This document shows, piece by piece, positions 23,851-35,175 of a DNA stretch of 64,000 nucleotides. The stretch comes from Buxus sempervirens (lineage: Eukaryota > Streptophyta > Magnoliopsida > Buxales > Buxaceae), in assembly GCA_947561395.2 (NCBI GenBank), contig OX387182.1:42401949-42465948 (forward strand), in the 5' to 3' direction. The translations under genes were made by a program, and so were the position numbers. The stretch's first letter is position 1. The number at the start of each line of letters is the position of its first letter. Below the pieces are notes generated by a model. It was not told the origin of the DNA. It was given only the letters and a program-made list of their open reading frames with translations, and ran no database searches.

Positions 23851-26800
23851 TGTAACGCCCCGGATCCGAGTCACATGAAAAACCCGTAACTCGTCTCCAG
23901 AGGTTATTATAAAACACAGGATCACAATATCAGAGTGAAGGAAAAACATGAATACAACAATAACTATATAACAGAGTGCGCTAAAATAATCCGAAACGAA
24001 AATAAACTCACATGACCAAGTAACTACCCGCAAGTATCGTCCTCTCCAGGAGCAGCTGAAAACAAAACAAAACAATACGGAATGAGATACGAATATCCCA
24101 GTGAGCAGCACATGCATGCACAAATACATTTATTTTAGTTCTAAATCATGCCACGGTTATAAACCATATACAATGATGATAACACACATATTCCGAATAA
24201 TCCGACTAAATTTCAATAATCCAATTCATATCAGTGCGGAAAACCATCCGGTAAACCAAGCAATAACAATCCGTTTCCAATCCCGAAGATATCAATAAAT
24301 TAATGATTAACTGACAACAACATAGCAAATAACCATAATTTCGTATCTCAAGATATAATTCCAGATATACCAATGTCATATAACACAAAGTCTTCTCATA
24401 ACCATGCCCACGCCTCCAAATGTATATCCAGCCTACTCAGGGTTTCGGATATTGAAATGACTGCGTCATCCAATGCAGGCCTACTCCCCGGGTTTCTGCA
24501 TTGACAACCAGGCCTACTCAGGGTTTCTGGCTGCTCTACACCAGCGGGAGGTACAATACTCAATAATCGGTAAACAATATTCCATGAACCATAAATACCA
24601 ACAAACCAGCGAATAAAACATATCACGTCAAACAAAATCAAATACCAACATTGGTCAATGTCATGACTATTGTTTAGTTGATAAATTAAACATGCCAAGT
24701 AGACACTCCACACCTCCATGTACACAGTTCCGGCCTACTCAGGGTTTCGGAAACTCTGAAATGACGGCTTACTCAGGGTTTCGTCATCCAATGCAGGCCT
24801 ACTCCCCGGGTTTCTGCATTGACAACCAGGCCTACTCAGGGTTTCTGGCTGCTCTACACCGGTCGTGGCAACACACAAGGCCATGCAATTTCAACAACCA
24901 ACAATAACATGACATTACTAAGCTTAGACTCTGGATCCAGGACAAGCTAAACCGGTAGTAAGTATAAAACTAGCAAATCAACCCAATGTATTTTCCATCA
25001 TGTAAAACTGATATATATAGATCAACATGTTCAAGTGCATACCATAGGTCACTCAGGACCAGCTCGCTCGCTCATGGAGTCCTCAAAGAAATTCTCAAAT
25101 AATTTACCGGAACAGAATAAGATATGATTCTAAACCAACCACCGGTATAAAACAATATTCAAGTATAGCATTCCTGAAGTGCACCGTGCATTCAAAGGTG
25201 AACTAGCATAATAGTGTAGAGGTATTTCAGCAAAACAATATGGTTTCAAAACTGACTTTTTAGAATAAAGCACATTATACAGAAATGATTTCAGCATCCA
25301 AACTTCGATTAAACATAATCCAGCAAAACAGCTCCTTGATTCTAAATTTCGCTTTCATGGTCCAAATCAATCAAATGAATGTCATAAAACCCTGGAAACA
25401 CATTTTGGATGAGTGGAATAGTCTTAGGATCCCCTATAAGGTCACCATACCAAAAAGCAATCAATTCTGAGACAAAAAGTTTCGGACCTCAAAATATTCT
25501 AAGTTTGGTTAAAAACGTTGACTTTTGGTATATAATTTTTCTAGACAAATCTACCAGGAGTTTCGGGCTCAAATTTTGGTTGTAGTCTATTGGAGGGTAA
25601 ACACATCTCCTAGAATTTTATGGGCTCCTGAATCACTCATCTGGGTATTAAACCCAAACCGGGCTTTTTGATAAAAACCGGGATTTAGGCATGAACTGGA
25701 AAGTTGAATTTTTATTGGCTGGGAATTAGACCTTGGAAGTATTTTTATTGGTTCCAAATGGGGGGTAAAACCTTATTTACATGTAAAGACTTAAGTAAAT
25801 GGAGCAATAAATACACAGGACATTTACTTAAATGTCTTTCATGTAATTAAGGGGCTATTTTCAACAAATTTTATAATTTGGTAAGTGTATTGGACTATGC
25901 GCTCATCTCCTGAAGTGGGCGCGAGGTGAGCGCCGGTCGGCGGTAAGGAAACAGGTAAAATCGACCTACCGCTCACTCGACGCTAGGTGAGCGTGAGCTG
26001 AGCGCGAGACGGGCGTGAGGTGGGCGCGAGATGAGCGCAGGGTTTTCTACTGAGCGCGAGCTGAGCGCCAGACGGACGTGAGCTCGGCGGTGGGTAGTAT
26101 TTAACGGGGCGCCTACCTCTTAGGTGAGCACGAGGTGGGCGGATACCCCCTGTGATTTTTGTTTCTCTGTTATTCCAAGATCTACAAGATTGGCCGGTTT
26201 GTTTAGGTCTGTAATTGCTCCAATACCCTCCTAATACTCCCAGGAGACTTCCCAACCATATTTGGATTTAATCTAAATACATTTAAACTCAAGGTAAATT
26301 TCGGTCTCCGACTCTGTTTCATGCCATTCCAGAAAACTAAGAGAAAACTCAAGAGATCATTTAAACTACAACCATGCATCCGAATAATCTCAAGAAAACA
26401 TAAAACACAAAACCCCAGTTGTAAATCAGTGCTACTCACCCTTATACGCTTTTCCCAGAATAAAAGCTTATTCCACAACCGGCCGATCACGATTTCCGGC
26501 TGCGCGCGAGGATGTGAAGGTAGCCGAACCATCCCCTACTCGCGAGAGGAAAAACCCACCGAAATCTGGATCTCCGACTCCACTAATCCAGTCGTAGCTC
26601 TCGCGGTTCCATCTCTTCCCAGCAAAACCCTAATCGCCATAGTAGCTGCAAAACCCCAAACGTCCTCAGTTACAAAAATACGATGCGAGCATTCGAAAAC
26701 CAAAAACCTAATTTCCCCTTTAGTATATATACCTTCCACACGCTCCCATACGTATTGCCGCACGACAACCTTTTAAAAGCCTTGATCCTGTGCATGCTCG

Positions 26801-27010
26801 CCCACTGAAAGCCCTACATTTTCCTGCATCCACTTAAGCTTATTCTCTTTGGCAACTAATAACCACAAATCTCCAGCAATAAATAAATTTTGATTTAACC
26901 TGTCCATAAATCCATATGTTCATACTCTTGCATATATTTTTATTTTTATCTACTATTATTATTTGTTTATTATTATTATTTTTTTTTCTACTCAAAACTG
27001 GGGTCTTACA
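23851..27010 (-). mobile_element. Tekay-like LTR, minus orientation, complete
   Basis: Read on the minus strand it starts TGTAAGACCCCAG (27010) and ends CGGATCCGGGGCGTTACA (23851). Upstream of it on that strand (27011-27040) is GAAGGAGGGAAGAA with TTTCGAGGACGAAAT, so it is the 3' LTR of a minus-strand element. A 14-bp spacer, GAGATGGTATCATC, separates it from the plus LTR ending at 23836. Its middle part matches the solo LTR 29338-32371 (both carry CATTTACTTAAGTCTTTAC) rather than its mirror partner. Confidence 0.75.
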
Positions 27011-27191
27011 TTCTTCCCTCCTTCAAAAAATTTCGTCCTCGAAATTTCAAATCATGAAATGATAACCAAAACTGAGCATATCCTAGGCATCTCCTTCACT
27101 CCTTTGCTGATTGCACTTGTTTATATCACTCCCTTCCATTATTCTACCACAAAACATTAACTCACACCTCATTGCATTTTTCTACCACAAA
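27011..27191 (-). mobile_element. Residual internal end of the minus Tekay-like element
   Basis: This is 180 bp matching, in inverse, the last bases before the plus LTR (about 21180-21356). It breaks off against Tat LTR sequence at about 27191. Confidence 0.7.
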
Positions 27192-28864
27192 TAACCCTAC
27201 TTGAAAATAAAATCCAAAGATGGGTAAAAGGATTAGATTATGAACGGGGGAAGGTGTTAGGCATCCCCACTAACCCACACGAGGTGGTTGCCAAGTGTTG
27301 TTCATGCTCAAAAATAAGAAAACTTGCTAAAATAATCAAAAACCTTAAAAAGGGATTAAACAAATGTATGATACTTCCACATGAGAAATCCAATGAATTC
27401 CAGATCCTCTTTTATGTTAGTATCACTTCTGGGATATCATCATTAAATGAAAATCAAAGCAAAACTTAAACAAAACCAAGTTGGGACAAATCCGGAAAAT
27501 TCGGTAAAAGATAGAGCCATTTATCTTGAAATCATTCAAATCAAATTTAAATTGAATCGAACCAAATCCATTTGAAAGATTATGATAAATAGAAGACTCA
27601 TGCAAATTTTCAATTAAATCCAATTAAAACCCTAAGAGTTATTCTCCTTTGAAGTCTGCTGTTGGAAATTAGTAAAAGTTACAAGTGGGCAACTTTGGAA
27701 ATTCATTTAGGAAAATTAGCTCCATTTAAATCCGTGAATTTTTGCATGAATGAAGTCTGTAGGGCCATATTTCAAATGAAACTAGTCTCAAACCAAACTT
27801 CATCCGGATGTGCCTTGGGTAACCTCCTAAATAGGCCACGAGGATCACAGATTAGCCAAGAAATGTGCTGTCGAGCAGTTCTGAGTAAATCAGTCACCCA
27901 CGACACAAATAAAATCAAAAAATTCTGAAACCAATTGGATTTGAAATCAGACTCATAATGGAGTACCCAGAAATCAAAATCACTCAAATCGGATTTAAAA
28001 CGAGCAGATGGTGCTCATTCAAAATGACAGGTTCAACAGTTTGACCTGAATTGACCTGTCGACTTTGATTGAATGGTATAAAAAATCCACTCCATAAGAA
28101 TTAATGAAATTTAACAGACATGTACTAGACTGCCTCATATTTCCCATGGCTTTGGAATTGCTCCAAAATTCATCCGGATGATGAAGTTATGAGTGTCCGA
28201 AGTTAGGGTATAGATGCTACCCAGTTTTGCCATTTTTAAGTAAAATTATCCCAAAACGGTGATCAAGTGTATGTAATCCGTGCAATATAAATCAAAATCA
28301 TTTAAAAAGTGTTGGAAAACCTCCAGGGGAAATAGGGCACAAGTTTGGCTCACCATTCTCTTCGATTGAAAAGAATATGCCAAAAACCCTAAAGTGGAGC
28401 AAAAAAGGCCCAAAACCGAGAGGTTAGGCCTAGAGATCTTCAATGCTCGAGATAAACTTGTTTGAAATCAATAAGAAATATCCCATAAATGCTCGGGGCT
28501 ATTTATTTCAGATCTATCACAATAAATGCAATAGATCCCAAATACAAGCTGATTCCAACAAAACAAGTGCAATATGTGCATGTGTACAAATTAACTCTTC
28601 AATCACATACATAACAACATATAGCATTCATATCAATCAAATGGGGTTCTAAAAACCTAGGGTTCCGTTCCATCCTCGTTTCCCTTAGTTCTCTCTCCCC
28701 GTTTTACGGTTCTTAGAGATAGTCTTAGGGTACTTTGAGTACGAAACGGTTTTCATAGAATCAAAAGGCCAATCAAGAAGGATTCTATGACTAAGGATCA
28801 ATCCCCATTCTCGTTTCCCCTAGATCCCTCTTCACGTTTTATAGCTAGAGGAGGAGGGTCCTCC

Positions 28865-28872
28865 TATTTATA
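28865..28872 (-). promoter_or_regulatory. TATA box of the Tat LTR
   Basis: The minus strand reads GCCTATAAATAGGAGGACC within the LTR, an excellent plant TATA box. Downstream on that strand are two near-copies of a segment around CTCGTTTCCC (28677 and 28810), as expected near the transcription start. Confidence 0.6.
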
Positions 28873-29039
28873 GGCAAAGGCTAAGGTTAGGGTTTGCATG
28901 ATGCTAGACACAAAATAATGTCTAGAGTCCACCAACCTAAACCCTAAGGTTATTTCCGAGATTTCCACTTCATAAAGATGTGTAAAACAGTAAAAAAAGT
29001 GAAAAACTCTCGGATTTACTCAATTTTGAGTAAAAAAGC

Positions 29040-29185
29040 TTGTATCCGACAACTCAGGTTGGTTACAAGTAAACATTTTTGTATCTGACATATGTCGTCG
29101 GATACACTAATATTTGCTTGTATCCGATGACTTTTGTCGGATATAAAAATATTTGCTTGTATCTGATGACTTGTGTCGGATACAA
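29040..29185. promoter_or_regulatory. TATCCGAC/GTCGGATA dyad cluster in the Tat LTR
   Basis: Repeated half-sites TGTATCCGACAAC, GTCGTCGGATACA, TGTATCCGATGAC, GTCGGATATAA and GTCGGATACAAG lie 150-250 bp from the LTR start and upstream of its TATA box. This is the same motif found beside the two antisense tracts. Confidence 0.65.
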
Positions 29186-29337
29186 GAAAGAATGCTTAAA
29201 TCTGAATTTTTGTGCTGGTTATAAAGGAAAGAATGATTTTTGCCAATTATTCATCATTTTCACTGTGCCATTTGGAGTGTCTACATACACCAATGCACAT
29301 GCTTGGCACATTTATACATGCCTTTAGCATTCCATGC

Positions 29338-32300
29338 TGTAAAACCCCGAATTTTCAGTAAATAAATAAATAATAATTATTTATGAATATCTTGAATGTC
29401 AATATATTTGTCAGAATAACTTAGAGAATAACCTTGGAAATTTCGGAAGAAATTGAATGGGTAGATGTGAAAATATTAAGAGAAGGGTATTTCGGTCAAT
29501 TCACATTAGTTATCGATAAATAATTAAATACGTTAATTAAAATTTGTTATTAGACTTGAGAAAATAATAATAGATTTAAATTGGGGTTTAGATTGTCTAT
29601 TAACCATGATATTTAAAGCTTAGTAATTGGAATAATGGCGTATTGGTAGTTATACTTGATTTGAAACCTGAAGTCGAGGAGAGGAGAATTTTGTTGAAGG
29701 ATATTAATTATAATTATAGATGATCACACTGATAGAGGAGATCCGGAGTTTGACGCAGATCTGACCGTTGGATCGTAAGATATCAAGGAAAGAGTGGATT
29801 AACGGTCCTTATTAAGTCTAATGGATGGGTAACTATGGAACCTAATCCTAGGGAGATGCGTGGGATCAGGGAAGAATAAAATAGGGTTTAATATTTTTAG
29901 TTGCATTCGTAGGGTGTCTTGGGCGTTGAAGTTTGGAGGCTGCGGCGGAAGAGAAGAAGAACGAGAGAGAGAAAGGGAGACCGAGAAGAAGGAGGAAGAG
30001 GGCATATCTCTGGTTTCTCACCATTCCTGGAACGTCTCTTGCCTGCGAAGAGGAGAGGAAGTCTCTGGTTGGAAGAAGAAAGGATCTGAGCGGACGGAGG
30101 TAGGTAGCACCGATTTTCGTTTTGTTTTGTGTTCTGGAGGTTAATCGATTGTATTGCATGTTTTAGTGTTATATATACATGTATTTAGCTTGATATCAAT
30201 CATATAATTATGTTAGAATCATCTTGGACATGAAAATCAGATTTCTAAACATTGTATGTTCGTTTTTGGGAGACCGCCTACCTCTCTGCACTCGGCGATC
30301 CTCAGCGATCCTCGGCGCTAGTGTAAAATTTAAGACCGCCGAATATCGCTTGAAGACGGACCGCGGGCGACCTATTTTGTACTACCGCTGACCTTTTACT
30401 GCCTAGGCGATCCTAGGCGCTCTAGCAAAAATTGCAATTTTGACAGTTTTTCATTCCCTTTTCTTCTCCAACCCTTTCCCAGACAACCCAAGCCTCTCGC
30501 ATAGCGCCCTTATTACATGAAAGACATTTAAGTAAATGTCCTGTGTATTTATTGCTCCATTTACTTAAGTCTTTACATGTAAATAAGGTTTTACCCCCCA
30601 TTTAGAACCAATAACAATACTTTCAAGGTCCAATTCCCAACCAATAAAAAGTCAACTTTCCAGCTCATGCCTAAATTTCCAGTTTTCCCGGTTTTTATCA
30701 AAAAGCCCGTTTTGGGTTTGATACCCAGATAAGTGATTCAGGAGCCCATAAAATTCTAGGAGATGTGTTTACCCTTCAATAGACTACAACCAAAATTTGA
30801 GCCCGAAACTCCTTGTAGATTTGTCTAGAAAAATTATATACCAAAAAGTCAACGTTTTTAACCAGACTTAGAATATTTTGGGGTCCGAAACTTTTTATTT
30901 CAGAATCGATTGATTTTTGGTATGGTGACCTTATTAGGGATCCTAAGACTATTCCACTCATCCAAAATGTATTTTGAGAACTTTATGACATTCTTAGGCC
31001 CTAACCCGCTTGGTGGCAGAGACCCTAACCTGCTTGGTGGCAGAGATACCCGTTTGGTGACGGAGACCCAACTTGCTTGGTGGCAGAGATAACCCGCTTG
31101 GTGGCGGAGATACCCGCTTGGTGGTTGAGACCCAACCTGCTTGGTGGCAGAGATAACCCGCTTGGTGGCGGAGATACCCGCTTGGTGGCGGAGACCCAAC
31201 CTGCTTGGTGGCAGAGATAACCCGCTTGGTGGCGGAGATACCCGCTTGGTGGCAGAGACATTACCTCCTGCGGGAGAGATTCATTACCTCCTGTGGGGCA
31301 GATGTATTTCCGATGGATTGCATCCTACAGGAGAGATACCTCATGTGGGGGAGATGTGATTATGCGTGATTGCATCCCATATGGAGGATGGGTGTGTGAG
31401 TTACCACTGGAAGGTGAGGAAGCTATCTCCTACGGTAGAGGTAGATGCTAGGTGTTCACATCTTGCGGTAGAGTTATGCTGTCTCCTGCAGGGGGTACTT
31501 GTAGTCTTAGAGATGTGCATTCTCCTGCGGAGTTTGTGTGGATACTAGGTGTTTACATCCTGTGGTAGAGATAGGCTACTACCTGAAGGTTGGCTTTTAT
31601 TACTGATATGATGATTGATTCTCAGGTTGATGGATTGTTATTTAAAAGGAAATATTGAAATGTCATAATTGAACAGAACTGTTATGATTTATGGGAATTG
31701 TTAAAATGGAATATTATGGAATCATGAATAAATGTGGAACTGCTCTTAAGAAGACACTACAGAAAATAAACCAGAAACCATGGGAATGTGAAATATAATA
31801 CATTATCCTTTAAATTGAAATGATTAACTTCTTTTAATTCGGGCACTGATTAAATGTTTGTTTTATCGTGATTATTCGTTATCTCACTGAATGTGATTAC
31901 TCGATTATTTTACCGATCATGAAACCACTGTTAATTTCCCTAAATATATAAATTGTTTTCTACATGCATAGTGTTACCTACTGAGATAGTTGTATCTTAC
32001 CCCTACTTCATAATCTACTTTTCAGGTTATCTTGGAGAGGACGCCACGAGTTAGACAGATAGTGGGTTGAAGTCTAGAAATTCCATATGAAAAGAGTAGG
32101 GTGATTTTATATAGCTGTATTTATTTTATTGGAATCGTAATAGATGATTTTGTAGGATATTAAGAGTTAGTTAAATTGTAGTTGCCTTTCATTTGATTAG
32201 TTAATGTAATCGGATGACTCAGCTTCTAATAAATGATTTAAGCTTCCTAGTACTCTGATAAATCTTAGTTCTTTATTTCCTTATATTTGAACTGATTGTA

Positions 32301-32371
32301 ATGTACCACAAGTTAATGCCTTGATCCGAGTCAAAATGAGAAAAAAAATGACCCGGATTCGGGGCGTTACA
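29338..32371 (+). mobile_element. Solo LTR, Tekay-like Ty3/gypsy
   Basis: It starts TGTAAAACCCCGAATTTTC and ends GATTCGGGGCGTTACA, 3.03 kb, with a perfect 5-bp duplication CATGC at 29333-29337 and 32372-32376. It has no internal coding part. Inside it are a weak GC-rich block, a segment shared with the minus LTR 23851-27010 (about 30510-30900), a 20-bp minisatellite with higher-order structure and the conserved CTACATGCATAGTGTTACC block. Confidence 0.92.
31008..31260. repeat. Minisatellite with 63-bp higher-order unit
   Basis: About twelve copies of a 20-22 bp unit GCTTGGTGGCGGAGATACCC are present. Three variants alternate (ending in ATAACCC, ATACCC and ACCCAACCT), giving a roughly 63-bp higher-order repeat present about four times. 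Beyond it (31261-31570) a looser CTCCTGCGGGAGAG repeat continues. Open frames here are products of the repeat. Confidence 0.85.
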
Positions 32372-33290
32372 CATGCATCCTCCATGCTTGCACACACACA
32401 CACATAAGTTTTCTTTAAAGCATCTTAGAGTAATACTTTTGGTATCTCCATATTACTTACTGTTTTTTTGGGTATATGAATATGTATGCATGGTTTGGTT
32501 GAGATTTGGGCTTTGGCCTGTCGGGCCCTATCTCTTTCTTCAAAGAGAGCCCATTTACCAAAAGTGGGAAGGGATCCAAACCCCATACCCACAAAGACTT
32601 GGGCTTCCTAGCCCAAAGCCTAGGAAGTGGGCCCCAAGCCTATGAGGAAATAAACTAAATCCAAAGATAATAAATCCAAAGGCAACTCCTGTGAGGCCCA
32701 CAGACCATCCCGACCCACTAAAATAAATCTTAAATCCTTTGCTAAACCCAAAATAAAATCCATCAAAGTTGACCAAACCTTAAAGGGCCTTCTAGGGTTA
32801 GATCAAGGCCCATCAAAGGGACATGTGGGTTAAGCTTAGCCCACCAAGGAATCTGTGGGCCTTTCAATGGGACCTGCCCAATCAGACAAAGATCACTTAA
32901 ATAAAGAAGATAAAATGAAGTAAAAGGGACCCACACCATTTAGGTGGTCCCCAAACAGACTTGAAGAAAAGAATGCATATTTAAGTAGGAGTTGGGTGAG
33001 ATAGACAAAGTTGACTCTAAACCAGGAAAACCCATGGGACCCATCACCTGACGGGGCGAACCGGGATGTTTACAGACTTCCCTGGACCGTAACTGAGAGC
33101 TTAGACAGAATCTCAAGCCACAGACCATTTAATAGACAAACATCAGGAACCCAAGTATTTGCTTGCACCCCATTAGGCAGTGGTGACTCCAAACCCTGAC
33201 TTTCTTCCTTCAAAGAGAGGCACCGCACCTATGTACACCTTGAGTCAAATGTGCGGCCCCGCGCACATCGCTATACATGTCATATGGCAA
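32372..33290 (+). mobile_element. Probable Tat-type LTR tail and leader fragment
   Basis: No coding frame is present. Near its end it has CAGTGGTGACTCCAAACCC and then CGGCCCCGCGCAC, wording that resembles the 3' LTR end and leader of Tat/Ogre elements in plus orientation. It is interrupted by the solo LTR 29338-32371. Assignment is from memory of the family and is tentative. Confidence 0.35.
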
Positions 33291-33380
33291 CGAGAAAACT
33301 ATTAGATCATTTTCGAGTTGTTATTATATAATCGGTTTTATTTTGGTTTTCAATTTTATATATATAAATATATATGTACC

Positions 33381-34445
33381 TAGGGGTGGCAATGGGTCGG
33401 GTTATGGCGGGGTCAGGTTTGGGTTGATGCGGGGGGTTAACGGGTTAATGATCAACCCGTACCCGCCCGTTTAATAAACGGGTGGCATATCCCAACCCGC
33501 TCTAACCCGATTAAACCAGCCAACCCGTTTATTAAACATTAAATTCAAATTTCAAAAAGCCAATATTGAATAAAGTGAATAATCAATAAAGAACGTGAAC
33601 TCCAATTAACAAAGCGTCTATAATTTTTTGGCATGCTTAAACCAAAAATCTTCATTGCAATGGATTATACCTCGGCTTGCTAAGTCGCTGACCAGCATGA
33701 ATTCTAACTCCAGTAGCAATGCTACTCGATCCCCTCCCTTCTGATCAAATTTAGAACGAGAACGAGATGGGCGTGTTACAGACCAACTCGAAATGAGTGT
33801 GTTCTCTTTGTCACGGACTCATAGCCACCTTTTGATCAAATTTCAAATTGAAGGATTCATTATTTTGGAGGTAAACAAGATTAAGACTGCAAAAAATAAA
33901 ATCTCCACGAGATCTTCTAATCCAATAACACGAAAGGAAAGACCCATCATACCTTCTCACTCAGGAATCCAGGATCCCCTCCCTTGTCCGGATGATTCTT
34001 GATTGTGGCTTTCTTCCTGTAAGCCTATAGCCACAAAACCTACAGCAAGATAAATGCCATGAATAGCGATGATCTTGTTCTTGTTTGGTGTGAGAAGACT
34101 TGAAGATTTGAAGTGAATCAAGTGATGAAGGACATTGGCTTCGTCTCAAAGAGATGGAGGTGATGTACTTGCTACATAGTGTAGGGTTTGAGTCTTCCTC
34201 TTTCACTCTTTGACGTTTTGTTTGAGTCGAGAGAACACTTGAAAGAGAAACAATCAACTAGGGTTTCTTTCCTTTTAGGTTTTTTTATCTTTTTAACCTT
34301 TTTTTTTAACATACCTAATAACCCGTCGGGTTGAAAGGTCAAACCTGAACCCAACCCATAGGTTCAAATATCCAACCCCTAACCCGCATTAGAGTGGGTG
34401 GGTTAGGGCGGGTTGGCGGGTCACGGGTCATAATTGCCAGCCCTA
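33381..34445. mobile_element. Non-autonomous hAT-type DNA transposon
   Basis: The ends are inverted: TAGGGGTGGCAATGGGTCGG at the left and, inverted, TAGGGCTGGCAATTATGACC at the right. They are flanked by a perfect 8-bp target duplication TATGTACC (33373-33380 and 34446-34453). Subterminal AACCCG/CGGGTT repeats are dense at both ends. There is no transposase frame in its 1.07 kb, so it depends on a hAT transposase from elsewhere. The 8-bp duplication and end sequence fit the hAT superfamily. It looks whole. Confidence 0.93.
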
Positions 34446-34453
34446 TATGTACC

Positions 34454-34960
34454 ATAAAAACATATTCAATTTTGGTTCGGTTTCAAACTGAATTGAACTG
34501 AACCAAAACAAATTAAAGACATACTTAATGTTTAAGTTAGACTTACAATTATTTGTTTACTAGTTAAAATTATGGGTGCAACTTGGGTTGAGTAAAATGA
34601 AAAATTAGCTAACCCAAACCGACTTTGTGTTTTATAACTTTCGTTTTGGTTTTGGATCCAAAAATGACACACTAAATTAGTTCAATTAAGTTTCCGGTTG
34701 AAGGTTGTTTAAACCAAACCAGATTGAAACTTGACTTACATATACCAAGTATTAAATTGAACCAAGCAAGCTGAATATATACTCTATAATATATATATTA
34801 GCTTTTTAATATGATAATTAAATTTATAATATAGAATATATCCCATATAAATATAATATCTGTTTAGCTGTTTACATTTTTTTCGGTTTACTGCTCGGGG
34901 TGGGATAATCGTTTCTCAATTCGGGTTGGTTCGGTTTTGGGTTGACAGTCATAGACTTAT
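34454..34960. other. AT-rich flank with GGTTCGG-type repeats, no gene
   Basis: Repeated phrases such as TTTTGGTTCGGTTT, AACTGAACCAAAAC and GGTTGGTTCGGTTTTGGG appear. This suggests an older small element into which the hAT copy inserted (similar wording is at 33330-33360). No ends were identified. Confidence 0.3.
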
Positions 34961-34984
34961 GTTTGGTCCTCAGTTGAGGTTAAC

Positions 34985-35175
34985 TAGAATCAAATCGTAC
35001 CGAGTTGCTGCTTTGGTTCGATCATTTTCTCTTTGCCGCGCAACAAAACAAAGGGAGATCGTCCTCTCTTCCAACAGCAACAAAACAGAGTGCAGGAGAA
35101 GACGTAGGGTTTCATATTTTTGCTCTTTCATACGCCCAGCTGTCTCACTTCATTCTCTCACACCGCCGGAGAATC
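34985..35175 (+). other. Possible non-coding first exon (5' UTR-like)
   Basis: A 190-bp pyrimidine-balanced stretch includes CGTAGGGTTTCATATTT and ends CGGAGAATCTG followed by GTATGTTT, a good splice donor. It looks like the 5' UTR exon of a plant gene. The next coding sequence in the same direction is the TNP2 start at 37036, with a likely acceptor side before it. It may be the first exon of the CACTA transposase or a captured host leader. Confidence 0.3.

Larger units (their letters stand above)
27192..29285 (-). mobile_element. Tat LTR, minus orientation, truncated at 3' end
   Basis: On the minus strand it starts TGTAGACACTCC at 29285 and is closely similar to the fragment at 17147-17370 over that length. 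It then continues 1.9 kb further with no coding frame. Near its far end it has GATGCCTAACACCTTCCC, a phrase common near the 3' end of Tat/Ogre LTRs. No polypurine tract precedes 29285 on the minus strand, so it is a 5' LTR or a solo LTR. Confidence 0.75.

Noticed and set aside
17366-27196. TAACC on both sides of the nested Tekay-like block as a possible 5-bp duplication
   Set aside because: The flanking Tat LTR pieces are in opposite orientation and from different parts of the LTR, so they were never adjacent as one target. A 5-bp match is easily chance.
30900-31261. Open frames with repeated ATKRVSLPPSRLG-like peptides
   Set aside because: They are translations of the 20-bp minisatellite inside a solo LTR.
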